NCBI RefSeq assembly: GCF_900115785.1
Contig: NZ_FOYS01000005.1
Span: 310,001 to 374,000, forward strand
Direction: 5' to 3'
From: Halogeometricum limi
GTDB taxonomy: Archaea > Halobacteriota > Halobacteria > Halobacteriales > Haloferacaceae
DNA length: 64,000 nucleotides
Shown: piece by piece, positions 49,591 to 57,778 of the stretch
Layout: the number at the start of each line of letters is the position of its first letter
Numbering within the stretch: the first letter of the stretch is position 1
Made by a program: the position numbers and the translations under genes
Notes under the pieces: model-generated
Seen by the model: the letters and a program-made list of their open reading frames with translations, nothing else
What the model was told of the DNA's origin: nothing
Databases searched by the model: none

Positions 49591-50484
49591 ATGACCACGA
49601 TAATCGACGGAAACGAGGTCGCAGACCAGATTCAGTCGGAGGTATCGACGTGCGTAGACACCCTGCGAGACGACGGCGTGACGCCGGGACTGGCGACGGT
49701 GTTGATGAGCGACGACGGCGCGAGCGAGACGTACGTGTCGATGAAACAGCGCACGTGCGAGGAACTCGGCATCGAGAGCTTCCACCACGAGATAGACCCC
49801 GACGAACCCGCGGAGGTCCTGTTCGACCGCATCGACGAGTTGAACGAGGACCCCGCCGTTCACGGTATCCTCGTCCAGATGCCGGTGCCCGACCACGTCG
49901 AGAAACGGGCCGTCCTCGAGCGAATCGACCCCGTGAAAGACGTCGACGGCTTCCACCCGGAGAACGTCGGGAAACTCGTCGCCGGGAACGCGCGGTACAA
50001 ACCGTGTACACCCCACGGCGTCCAGAAGATGCTCGCGGCGTACGACATCGAGACGGAGGGGAGAGACGCCGTCGTCGTCGGCCGGTCCGACATCGTCGGA
50101 AAGCCGATGGCGAACCTGTTCATCCAACGCGACGACGGCGGCAACGCGACGACGACGGTGTGTCACTCGCGGACCGACGACCTGGCGGCGAAGACGCGCG
50201 AGGCCGACATCCTCGTCGCCGCCGCGGGCGTCCCCGAGATGATAGACGGCGAGATGGTCGGCGAAGGAGCGACCGTCGTCGACGTCGGTATCAACCGCGT
50301 CGATGCGGACAACGAGAAAGGCTACGAACTCGTCGGCGACGTGGACTTCGAGAGCGCCAAAGAGAAGGCGAGTGCCATCACGCCGGTTCCCGGCGGCGTC
50401 GGTCCCCTCACCATCGCGATGCTCATGTACAACACGGTGAAGGGTGCGAGTCTGCAGTCGGGCGTCCCCGTGGACCTGCCTTAG
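49591..50484 (+). CDS. folD: Bifunctional methylene-THF dehydrogenase / methenyl-THF cyclohydrolase
   Basis: 297 residues, standard FolD length. It converts 5,10-methylene-THF to 10-formyl-THF with NADP. Motifs: YVSMKQRTCEELGI with the catalytic Lys, GILVQMPVPDHV, PVKDVDGFHPENVGKL, KPCTPHGV, VVGRSDIVGKPMANL (NADP fold) and ITPVPGGVGPLTIAML. The ATG at 49591 gives the usual N-terminus (TTIIDGNEVADQIQ). It completes the oxidative C1 branch between MetF/the oxidases and Fhs. Confidence 0.95.
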   Translation: MTTIIDGNEVADQIQSEVSTCVDTLRDDGVTPGLATVLMSDDGASETYVSMKQRTCEELGIESFHHEIDPDEPAEVLFDRIDELNEDPAVHGILVQMPVPDHVEKRAVLERIDPVKDVDGFHPENVGKLVAGNARYKPCTPHGVQKMLAAYDIETEGRDAVVVGRSDIVGKPMANLFIQRDDGGNATTTVCHSRTDDLAAKTREADILVAAAGVPEMIDGEMVGEGATVVDVGINRVDADNEKGYELVGDVDFESAKEKASAITPVPGGVGPLTIAMLMYNTVKGASLQSGVPVDLP

Positions 50485-50520
50485 GGACCGCCTCCCGGCA
50501 GTTTCGACCGCCGGGCGGCG

Positions 50521-50721
50521 TCAGTGCGTTTCGACCGCGCCGCACTCCGGGCACGTCACTTCGAGACTGCCGCCCGCATCGACCGACTCCTCGACGAGTT
50601 CGTACCCTCTCGCACACTGCTCGTGGAGGTAGACGTCGTGGTCCGCGTGTTCTGTGAGCAGGATGTCCTCTCGTTCGTCCGGGAGAACCAGTCCGTGACA
50701 GAAGTAGCACTCACCGTCCAT
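50521..50721 (-). CDS. Small zinc-ribbon protein
   Basis: 66 residues with GECYFCHGLVLP at the start and EVTCPECGAVETH at the end, giving two Cys pairs plus a central HEQC that could complete one or two zinc sites. TATA at 50744-50754 makes it leaderless. Convergent with folD. Such proteins are common in haloarchaea; partner unknown. Confidence 0.75.
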   Translation of the reverse strand: MDGECYFCHGLVLPDEREDILLTEHADHDVYLHEQCARGYELVEESVDAGGSLEVTCPECGAVETH

Positions 50722-50743
50722 GGTGCGACATTCGTGATGATTC

Positions 50744-50754
50744 GTTATATATCT
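50744..50754 (-). promoter_or_regulatory. TATA box of the small zinc-ribbon gene
   Basis: GATATATAACG-type sequence on the minus strand, centred 28 bp before the ATG at 50721. Confidence 0.5.
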
Positions 50755-50789
50755 ATCTCGTCACACGACGCGACAGCCTCGAATCGGCC

Positions 50790-50799
50790 ACTAATAAGA
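50790..50799 (+). promoter_or_regulatory. TATA box of cysE
   Basis: ACTAATAAGA, centre 27 bp upstream of the ATG at 50822; leaderless transcript expected. Confidence 0.5.
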
Positions 50800-50821
50800 C
50801 AGCCGAGGGTAAACAGCACGT

Positions 50822-51685
50822 ATGGAGTACAGGTACTCTGGCAACGCCCACGAACGGTTGAACGCCTCGTACCGAGAGGACACCGAGCCGTTTCCGGCGC
50901 AGGCGTCGATGGAGTTCCCGACACAGCGGTACCGACGCGAGGAGGTAGACATCCTGAAACGGCTGTTCTTCCCGAACTGCTGGAACGCGGCGGACCTCGT
51001 CCGCGACGAGTTGGCGGTGCTCGACCACCTCGACGACCTCGGAACGCTCTTCTACGCCGGGATGTGTCCGTACGCCGACGGCGACCCCTCAGAGACGGTC
51101 GAGGGGATACTCGACGAACTGCCTTCGATACGGAAGACGCTGAAACGCGACGTCGAGGCCGCGTACAAAGGCGACCCGGCGGCGAAGACGTACATGGAGA
51201 TAATCCGGTCGTACCCGGGTTTTCTCGCGATACTGGTCCAACGGGTTGCACACGCGCTCTACGAGGCGGGAGCGGCCGAGTACGCCCGCGAACTCACCGA
51301 GTTCGCGAAGACGCAGACGGGCATCGATATCCACCCCGGCGCGGAGATAGGCGAGTACTTCTTCGTCGACCACGGCACCGGCGTCGTCATCGGCGAGACG
51401 GCGACGGTCGGAGAGTGGGTCCGTCTCTACCAGGACGTGACGCTGGGCGCGCTTCACTTCGAGAAAGACGAGTCGGAAGAACACGCCCTGAAGAAAGATT
51501 ACAAGCGCCACCCCGACATCGGCGACCACGTCGTCATCGGTGCGGGCACGAAAGTCCTCGGCGCGGTCAGCGTCGGCGACCACGTGAGCATCGGCGCGAA
51601 CTCGTGGGTCTCAGAGGACGTCCCCGACCACACCAAGGTGTTCGTCGCCGACCACCCGACGCAAGAGCGCAAGAGTACCGACTGA
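50822..51685 (+). CDS. cysE: Serine O-acetyltransferase
   Basis: 287 residues. N-terminal helical part (LKRLFFPNCWNAADLVRDEL; DVEAAYKGDPAAKTYMEIIR) and a left-handed beta-helix with hexapeptide repeats from about 165 (GIDIHPGAEIGEYFFVDHGT, GVVIGETATVGEWVRLYQDV, DHVVIGAGTKVLGAVSVGDH). The HGTGVVIGE segment holds the catalytic His. It makes O-acetylserine for cysteine synthesis, and is of the longer EpsC/CysE type. The cysteine desulfurase-scaffold fusion begins 172 bp downstream with its own promoter, which ties cysteine supply to Fe-S formation. Confidence 0.9.
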   Translation: MEYRYSGNAHERLNASYREDTEPFPAQASMEFPTQRYRREEVDILKRLFFPNCWNAADLVRDELAVLDHLDDLGTLFYAGMCPYADGDPSETVEGILDELPSIRKTLKRDVEAAYKGDPAAKTYMEIIRSYPGFLAILVQRVAHALYEAGAAEYARELTEFAKTQTGIDIHPGAEIGEYFFVDHGTGVVIGETATVGEWVRLYQDVTLGALHFEKDESEEHALKKDYKRHPDIGDHVVIGAGTKVLGAVSVGDHVSIGANSWVSEDVPDHTKVFVADHPTQERKSTD

Positions 51686-51825
51686 GACCGACTCGGCTAC
51701 GCCTTCCCGCGACCCGAACCACGACGCCGCTCCTTCTCGCCGAACACCGCCGCGTGCCCGTCGTGCGATTCGACCAGAACCGAATATCGGCCGACGTGTC
51801 CGGACCGAGTTCGAGACTGAGCCCA

Positions 51826-51835
51826 AAATTTAAGT
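51826..51835 (+). promoter_or_regulatory. TATA box of the SufS-SufU fusion gene
   Basis: AAATTTAAGT, centre 27-28 bp before the ATG at 51858. Confidence 0.5.
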
Positions 51836-51857
51836 AGATATACTGGTTGGCGAGGGT

Positions 51858-53495
51858 ATGAACGAAGACATCGCCGCGGTACGCGAGGACTTTCCCATCC
51901 TCCAGCGGCACGTCGGTGACGAGCAGTTGGTCTATCTGGACAACGCCGCGACGACGCAGACGCCGACGCAGGTGTACGACGTGTTCGAGGAGTTCTACGG
52001 AACGTACAACGCGAACGTCCACCGCGGTATCCACACGCTGAGTCACGAGGCGTCCGTCGCGTACGAGGAGGCCCACGACAGACTCGCCGAGTTCGTCGGC
52101 GCGTCCGGCGGGCGCGAGGAACTCGTCTTCACGAAGAACACCACCGAGAGCATCAATCTCGTCGCCTACGGTGTCGGCCTGAACGAACTCGGTCCCGGCG
52201 ACAACGTCGTCACGACGGAGATGGAACACCACGCCTCGCTCGTCACGTGGCAACAGGTCGCAAAGCGAACTGGCGCGGAAGTGCGGTTCATCCGCGTGGA
52301 CGAGGACGGCCACCTCGACATGGACCACGCGGCCGAACTGATAGACGAGAACACGCAACTCCTGTCTGTCGTCCACATCTCGAACGTGCTCGGGACGGTC
52401 AACCCCGTCGCCGAACTCGCCGAGGTGGCGCACGACCGAGACGCACTGGTGTTCGTCGACGGCGCGCAGGCCGTCCCGAACCGCCGCGTCGACGTCGAGG
52501 AGATAGACGCCGACTTCTACGCCTTCTCGGGGCACAAGATGGCCGGACCGACGGGAATCGGCTGTCTGTACGGGAAGAAACACCTCCTCGAATCGATGGA
52601 ACCGTTCCTCTACGGCGGCGAGATGATTCGCCACGTCACCTACGAGGATTCGACGTGGAACCGCCCGCCGTGGAAGTTCGAGGCGGGAACGCCGCCCATC
52701 GCCGAGGGCATCGCTCTCGCCGCCGCCGCGGACTACCTCGACGAGGTGGGGATGGACACCGTCGAAGAACGCGAACACGAACTCGCGCAGTACGCCCTCG
52801 AACGCCTCGCAGAACGCGACGACGTGGAGACGTACGGCCCGTCTCTCGGCGAGGACCGTTCGGGTCTCGTCGCCTTCAACGTCGACGGCCTCCACGGTCA
52901 CGACCTGTCGGCACTGCTCGACGAACGCGGTATCGCCGTCCGCGCGGGCGACCACTGCACGCAACCGCTCCACGACAGACTCGACATCCCCGGGTCCGTC
53001 CGCGCGTCGTTCTACCTCTACAACACGACCGAGGAGATAGACCTGCTCTTGGACGCCGTCGACGACGCTCGCGACGAACTCGACGACCACCTCGAGTCGA
53101 ACTACCACGAACTCGTCTACGAGCACTACCAGAATCCCCAGAACGCGGGCGGCCTCTCGAACCCCACGTTCACGAAGCACTCCGAGGAGACGTCCTGCGG
53201 CGACGACGGCGAGTTCCACGTCGACGTGGCCGAGGACGGAACTATCGAAGAAATCGCGTTCGAGAGCGAGAGTTGCGCGGTCAGCAGTGCCGTCGCGAGC
53301 ATCCTGAGCGAACGGTTAGCGGGGATGTCGCTCGAAGACGTCGCCGAACTCGACGGCTACGTCGACGACCTGTTGGAGGGGACGTACCCCGACATCCGCC
53401 GCGACTGCGTCGTCGGTCCCGAGGAGGTCATCTGCGAGGCGGCGCGAGAGCACGTGTCGGGCGACGGGCAGACGGTGCTGTCGGCGAAGTCGTAA
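51858..53495 (+). CDS. sufS: Cysteine desulfurase (SufS) fused to SufU/IscU-type scaffold
   Basis: 545 residues. Residues 1-410 are a SufS-type PLP desulfurase: LVYLDNAATTQTPTQVYDVF, NTTESINLVAYG, DGAQAVPNRRVDV, the PLP lysine in FYAFSGHKMAGPTGIGCLYG and the persulfide Cys in VRAGDHCTQPLHDRL. Residues about 415-545 are a SufU domain (YHELVYEHYQNPQNAGGL) keeping all three zinc/cluster cysteines in EETSCGDDGEF, ESESCAVSSAVAS and IRRDCVVGPEEV. In Gram-positive bacteria SufU is a separate protein that takes sulfur from SufS, so the fusion joins donor and acceptor. SufBCD genes are not in the window. Confidence 0.9.
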   Translation: MNEDIAAVREDFPILQRHVGDEQLVYLDNAATTQTPTQVYDVFEEFYGTYNANVHRGIHTLSHEASVAYEEAHDRLAEFVGASGGREELVFTKNTTESINLVAYGVGLNELGPGDNVVTTEMEHHASLVTWQQVAKRTGAEVRFIRVDEDGHLDMDHAAELIDENTQLLSVVHISNVLGTVNPVAELAEVAHDRDALVFVDGAQAVPNRRVDVEEIDADFYAFSGHKMAGPTGIGCLYGKKHLLESMEPFLYGGEMIRHVTYEDSTWNRPPWKFEAGTPPIAEGIALAAAADYLDEVGMDTVEEREHELAQYALERLAERDDVETYGPSLGEDRSGLVAFNVDGLHGHDLSALLDERGIAVRAGDHCTQPLHDRLDIPGSVRASFYLYNTTEEIDLLLDAVDDARDELDDHLESNYHELVYEHYQNPQNAGGLSNPTFTKHSEETSCGDDGEFHVDVAEDGTIEEIAFESESCAVSSAVASILSERLAGMSLEDVAELDGYVDDLLEGTYPDIRRDCVVGPEEVICEAAREHVSGDGQTVLSAKS

Positions 53496-53545
53496 GGGTC
53501 CTGCTCTCCCACAACGCAGTAGTCACTCCGTACCCAACCTCGCGC

Positions 53546-54175
53546 GTGATTCGCGTCTGTGAGGACCACGGTTACGTCGACGGTGAGGCGTGTCCCGAAT
53601 GCGGGAACGACGGGCGACCCCTCCTCCGAGACGACAGACGGACTCGGCTATCGAAGTTTCTGAGCGGGGCGCTTCGACACTACCCGGACGACGTGGGACT
53701 CTCGGTAGACGGCGGCGGGTGGGCCGACTACGACGCCGTCGTCGAGGCGGGGACGGAGAAGTACTCGTGGGCGGACGCCGACCACATCGATGCCGTCGTC
53801 GCCACCGACCCAAAGGGCCGATTCGAGCGTCGCGGAGACCGGATTCGCGCCGCGTACGGGCACTCTATCGACGTCGAACTCGAACCGACCGACGAACCGG
53901 TGCCGGACCGTCTGTACCATGGAACTGCTCCGAGAGCGCTCGACGCGATACGCGACGAAGGACTCAGACCGATGTCTCGCCAGTCGGTCCACCTCTCGGA
54001 GACGCGCGAGGAGGCGCGTGCCGTCGGACGACGCCACGCCGACGACCCGGTACTACTCGCCGTCGACGCCCGCTCGATGGAACGGGACGGTATCTCGGTG
54101 GATAGACGTGGTGGCGGGACGTTCACGGCCGAACGCGTGCCACCGAAGTACATCGAACGAGTGAACGACAAATAA
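53546..54175 (+). CDS. kptA: RNA 2'-phosphotransferase Tpt1/KptA
   Basis: 209 residues from a GTG at 53546. It moves an internal RNA 2'-phosphate to NAD. After an N-terminal zinc-knuckle (VCEDHGYVDGEACPECG) the family core appears: RLSKFLSGALRHYPDDVGLS (Arg-His), KGRFE, DRLYHGTAPRALDAI, VHLSETREEARAVGRRH and the end YIERVNDK. It starts 50 bp after the sufS stop. In archaea its natural substrate is unclear; RNA repair together with an RNA ligase (one is at 13338) is possible. Confidence 0.88.
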   Translation: MIRVCEDHGYVDGEACPECGNDGRPLLRDDRRTRLSKFLSGALRHYPDDVGLSVDGGGWADYDAVVEAGTEKYSWADADHIDAVVATDPKGRFERRGDRIRAAYGHSIDVELEPTDEPVPDRLYHGTAPRALDAIRDEGLRPMSRQSVHLSETREEARAVGRRHADDPVLLAVDARSMERDGISVDRRGGGTFTAERVPPKYIERVNDK

Positions 54176-54440
54176 GTCACTCTATTCCAGATATATAGAG
54201 TCAAATATGAGCGGTATAGAAACGTAATTGCAATTGAGGCCATTAAAGCGCTCTGTTTCAGTGTGAATTGACGGTACAGCTTCCAAACGTTCGATTCAGG
54301 AACACAGAACCGCCATCACGCGACGATATTCGAGGAAGGGAGATGCAAATGTGTCAGTCGACTACGAGAGAAGGGGGCGAACCAATCACGCATTTCGTTA
54401 CAAGCATATCGGCGTAATGGGACGGCGTTGAACGAATCAA

Positions 54441-56621
54441 TTACTCGACCAACAGTTCGACCGGGTGTCGAGGCTGTCGTTCCAGGAGCGAGTCTATCTG
54501 TTCGAGACAGGACGTCCCGCTGGCGACGACGGGTCTGTCGCGAACGTCGTCAGCCACGAGTTGGTCGCGGAGGCGTTCACCGACGTCCATGCTGAGTTCG
54601 TAGTAGTCCGACTTGTAGCCGAAACTCCCCGCCATCCCGCAGCACTCCACGTCAGTCGTTGCCACGTCGTAGCCGAGGCGTTCGAGGACGCCGACGGTGT
54701 ACGTCTCCAGCCCCAGCGTCCGTTGCTGGCAGTGGCTGTGGTACGCTATCTCGGCTCCGTCGCCGGAGCGAACCGCGCTCTCGTCGGCACCGTTCTCCAA
54801 GAGGCCGTAGACGTACTCCAGAATCTCGTAGCTGTTCGCCGAGAGTCGGGCGAACGGTTCCTCGTCGACGAGGCGGGCGTACTCGCGCGTGAACATCGCG
54901 TGGTCGCTCGGTTCGACGACGACCACGTCGCGGCCGTCGTCGAGGTGGGGTGCGAGGGCGTCGGAGACGCGTTCGGCGTGGTCCGTCGCCGTCGCGACCA
55001 TCCCCTGCGAGTAGGGGGCGCGACCGCTGGACGGAACCGGCGGGACGACGACGTCGACGCTCAGGGCTTCGAGGACGCGCACTGCCGCCTTCCCGCGTTC
55101 GACCTGCACGTGGTTCGTGTACAGGTCCGGGTAGAGGACGACGCGGCGAGTCGGGTCGGCCACCCGCGACTCGCGGCCGGCGAACCAGTCGACGAGCGTC
55201 TCCCGTTGGAACTCGGGGAGTTCCCTGCGCGGGTCGATACCGAGTGCGAGGTCCATCGCCCACCGAGACGCGTCAGTCTTCGCCAGCCAGTTCGACACCG
55301 GCGCGGTCAGACTCCCGAGTTTCGCCACCGTCTCGAAGTTGCCGAAGAAGCGTTTCTGGAGCGGTGCGCCCTCGTCTTCCTCGTCCGGCGTCAGTCCGTC
55401 GACCAGCCACTCGGCCGCTTCGTCGTCTCGCCGGTTGATTCGGTCCCGAACGACCGTGTTTATCCACGGGATGTCGATACCCACCGGACAGGCGTTCACA
55501 CAGCGCGTACACCCGGTACAGAGGTCGTTGAACTCCGCGGCGGTGTCGTAGCCTTCGATGCCCGCTTCCCACCCCGTCGCGATGCCGCCCGAGTACGTCT
55601 CCCCGCCGAAGGCGTGCCCGCCGACGCTCTGGAAGTTCGCACACGAGTTCGAACAGGCCGAACACCGGATGCAGTACAGCGTCTCTCTGAGTTGGTCGTC
55701 CTCGCGCATCCCCATCCGGCCGTTGTCGATGAGCACGAGGTGAAACTCCCGGTCGGCGTCGAACGCCGAGAGCGGCGTCTCGTCGTCGGTGAAGTCGACG
55801 ACCGGTGTATCGACGGGCGGCGTGAGGAGCGAGACGTACGAAGTGATGTCCTGTCCCGTCCCCGACCGGCCGATGAGTTCGACGAACGGGCGGAGGTCTT
55901 CGACGGTCGGAACCACCTTCTCGACGCCCGCGACGGCGACGTGGGTGTCCGTCGCGGCGACGGTCTTTCGGGCGTTCCCCTCGCTCGTCACGAGCGCCAT
56001 CGACCCCGTGTCCGCGGTGAGGAAGTTCGCGCCCGTCAGCCCCACCTGCGCGTCGACTATCTGCTCGCCGAGTCGTTCGCGCGCGAAGTGCGTCAGGTCC
56101 TCGGCCGTCTCCAGCGGTTCGTCGGTGTCGAACCGCTCCGCGAACAGGTCGGCGATGGCCTCGCGGGACTTGTGGATGGCCGGGGCCACGATGTGCGAGG
56201 GAGCCTCGTCCGCGAGTTGTAACACCCACTCGCCGAGGTCGGTCTCGACCACGTCGACGCCGTCCGCCGCCAGTGCCTCGTTCACCTCTATCTCTTCTGA
56301 GGTCATCGACTTCGACTTCACGACCCGGTCGGCGTCTCTGTCGGCGACGACAGAACGGATGTAGTCGTTCGCGTCCGCCGCGTCCTCGGCGACGTACATC
56401 GTCCCGCCGTTCGACTCGACGCTCTCGCGCAACTGGTCGAGGAGTTCGGGGAGGCGTTCGATGGCGTCCTCCTTTATCGCCCGCGCCTCCGCTTTCAGAC
56501 CCTCGTAGTCGTCTAACTCGGCGACCGAGGCGTATCGACCCTCGTTGAATCCCTGCGCGTTCGCCGCCACCGCCGCGCCCTCGGTGCGCATCAGCCGTCG
56601 GATGTCGTCGGCTTTCGACAT
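54441..56621 (-). CDS. lutB: Lactate-utilisation iron-sulfur protein, LutB-LutA fusion
   Basis: 726 residues from the ATG at 56621. Residues 60-320 are a LUD domain (VSKS..EEIEVNEALAADGV, GLTGANFLTADTGSMAL). Residues about 345-420 are a two-cluster ferredoxin domain with LYCIRCSACSNSCANF and LCTGCTRCVNACPVGID. After a 100-residue link, the C-terminal part holds LutA-type CCG motifs in YHSHCQQRTLG and VECCGMAGSFGY. Bacterial LutA and LutB are separate subunits of L-lactate dehydrogenase LutABC, so this is a fused form. The start overlaps the lutC stop by one base (TGATG). Confidence 0.88.
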   Translation of the reverse strand: MSKADDIRRLMRTEGAAVAANAQGFNEGRYASVAELDDYEGLKAEARAIKEDAIERLPELLDQLRESVESNGGTMYVAEDAADANDYIRSVVADRDADRVVKSKSMTSEEIEVNEALAADGVDVVETDLGEWVLQLADEAPSHIVAPAIHKSREAIADLFAERFDTDEPLETAEDLTHFARERLGEQIVDAQVGLTGANFLTADTGSMALVTSEGNARKTVAATDTHVAVAGVEKVVPTVEDLRPFVELIGRSGTGQDITSYVSLLTPPVDTPVVDFTDDETPLSAFDADREFHLVLIDNGRMGMREDDQLRETLYCIRCSACSNSCANFQSVGGHAFGGETYSGGIATGWEAGIEGYDTAAEFNDLCTGCTRCVNACPVGIDIPWINTVVRDRINRRDDEAAEWLVDGLTPDEEDEGAPLQKRFFGNFETVAKLGSLTAPVSNWLAKTDASRWAMDLALGIDPRRELPEFQRETLVDWFAGRESRVADPTRRVVLYPDLYTNHVQVERGKAAVRVLEALSVDVVVPPVPSSGRAPYSQGMVATATDHAERVSDALAPHLDDGRDVVVVEPSDHAMFTREYARLVDEEPFARLSANSYEILEYVYGLLENGADESAVRSGDGAEIAYHSHCQQRTLGLETYTVGVLERLGYDVATTDVECCGMAGSFGYKSDYYELSMDVGERLRDQLVADDVRDRPVVASGTSCLEQIDSLLERQPRHPVELLVE

Positions 56622-57142
56622 CACTCGTCCTCCACGACGACGACGTGTACCTCGCGCGGGCCGTGCGCACCCTGCACGAGTTCGCCCATGTCCGCCGTCG
56701 CGCTGGGTCCGGTCGCGACGATGGCGCTCCCACCGGTCTCTCGGAACTCGACCGCGAGCGTGTCGACGGCAGTCTTCATGTCGTCGACGACGTCCGACGC
56801 GCGGACGACCACCACGTGCCGGTCGACGAACAGGCTCACCAGTTCGCTGCCGCGGGTGGTCGGCGTGAGGACGACTGACCCGTAGTCGGCGATACCGAGC
56901 GTCGCGGCCGTGACACCGGTCGTCGCCTCGCGGAGTTCGACCGGCGTCGGGTCGACGCTGACGGACGTTCCGTCGAGCGAGAGCGCGTCGTCGCCGAGCG
57001 TCTCTTCGAGTGTGACACCGACAGCGGGAGGATCGAGGAGTTCCTCGACGTGGTCGCCGAAGGCGTCTCGTTCGACGTGCGTGGCGGACGCGCCGAGTTC
57101 GTCCAACGCAGCCTCGAACTGCGTGAGTGCCGATGTGGACAT
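56621..57142 (-). CDS. lutC: LUD-domain protein LutC
   Basis: 173 residues from the ATG at 57142, with a TATA box 30 bp upstream. LUD domain of the short LutC type: ATLGIADYGSVVLTPTTRGS, LVSLFVDRHVVVVRASDVV and the C-terminal GPSATADMGELVQGAHGPRE, which is the family signature. It forms the lactate oxidation complex with the LutB-LutA protein and is translationally coupled to it. Confidence 0.88.
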   Translation of the reverse strand: MSTSALTQFEAALDELGASATHVERDAFGDHVEELLDPPAVGVTLEETLGDDALSLDGTSVSVDPTPVELREATTGVTAATLGIADYGSVVLTPTTRGSELVSLFVDRHVVVVRASDVVDDMKTAVDTLAVEFRETGGSAIVATGPSATADMGELVQGAHGPREVHVVVVEDE

Positions 57143-57166
57143 GATACAGAGACGCAAGCGCCACAG

Positions 57167-57176
57167 TACTATTTAG
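57167..57176 (-). promoter_or_regulatory. TATA box of the lut operon
   Basis: ACTAAATAGT on the minus strand, centred 29 bp before the lutC ATG. The upstream 200 bp are AT-rich, with a perfect GTAGTATACTAC palindrome near 57357-57368. Confidence 0.5.
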
Positions 57177-57405
57177 TTTGGGTTGCACACGACAGCGTCA
57201 TCAGTGAATCAGCCAGCTATTCGAAGATAGAGTATTAGATAAGAACGAAGTGAATCCTCATTAGTATATACTATCCTCTTTATCAGACGCAAATAATCTA
57301 AGCGGCATAGCATACATTTGTAGTTCGTATTTTTGTATTCATAATCTGATTTTTGATGTAGTATACTACAAATATGAGTGTGAAATTAGGGAGAGAGCAG
57401 GCCCT

Positions 57406-57669
57406 CCGAATCGTGTCGACGATCACTACGACCCGGTTAAACCCCGCGTGTTCGTAGCGATTCAGGAGTTCGGTGGGACCGAGTTGGAGGGCGACGTACG
57501 CCGCGGTGAGACTCTCACGCGCGTCCCGCAACTCGTTTGCAGAGGTGGTGTAATCGAACAGACCGCCGTAGCCGGAAATCGCGTTGTCGATGGCCTCGGT
57601 GGCGACCGACATCTCGTAGCCGACACCGTCGCGACGGCCGACAGTTACGAGACACTGGTGAGAGGAGCG
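57406..57669 (-). pseudogene. Internally deleted RNase HI-family remnant
   Basis: About 88 codons align with the N-terminal part of the RNase HI at 16921-17574: VGYEMSVATEAIDNAISGYG against VGYEMTAAIEAIDASVPGYG, then YVALQLGPTELLNRYEHAGF against YVALHLGLAELLTRYDPKRL. The block between them, including the first catalytic Asp (LYVDGSSRGNP) and the Glu, is gone, and after the last Asp region the frame runs into AT-rich non-family sequence. No active enzyme is possible. Confidence 0.72.
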
Positions 57670-57778
57670 GATAGGTCCGCGAGGGTCGTCGACCTCTCCG
57701 AGTGGGGACTCGGAGTAGCGAGAGAGAATACCGACACTGTACCGACAAATCGATAACCGGCCATTCCGTCGTCCCACC

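Noticed and set aside
57180-57400. AT-rich stretch considered as an origin of replication
   Set aside because: No cdc6/orc1 gene is near and no repeated origin-recognition boxes are seen; it is better explained as promoter and decayed DNA.
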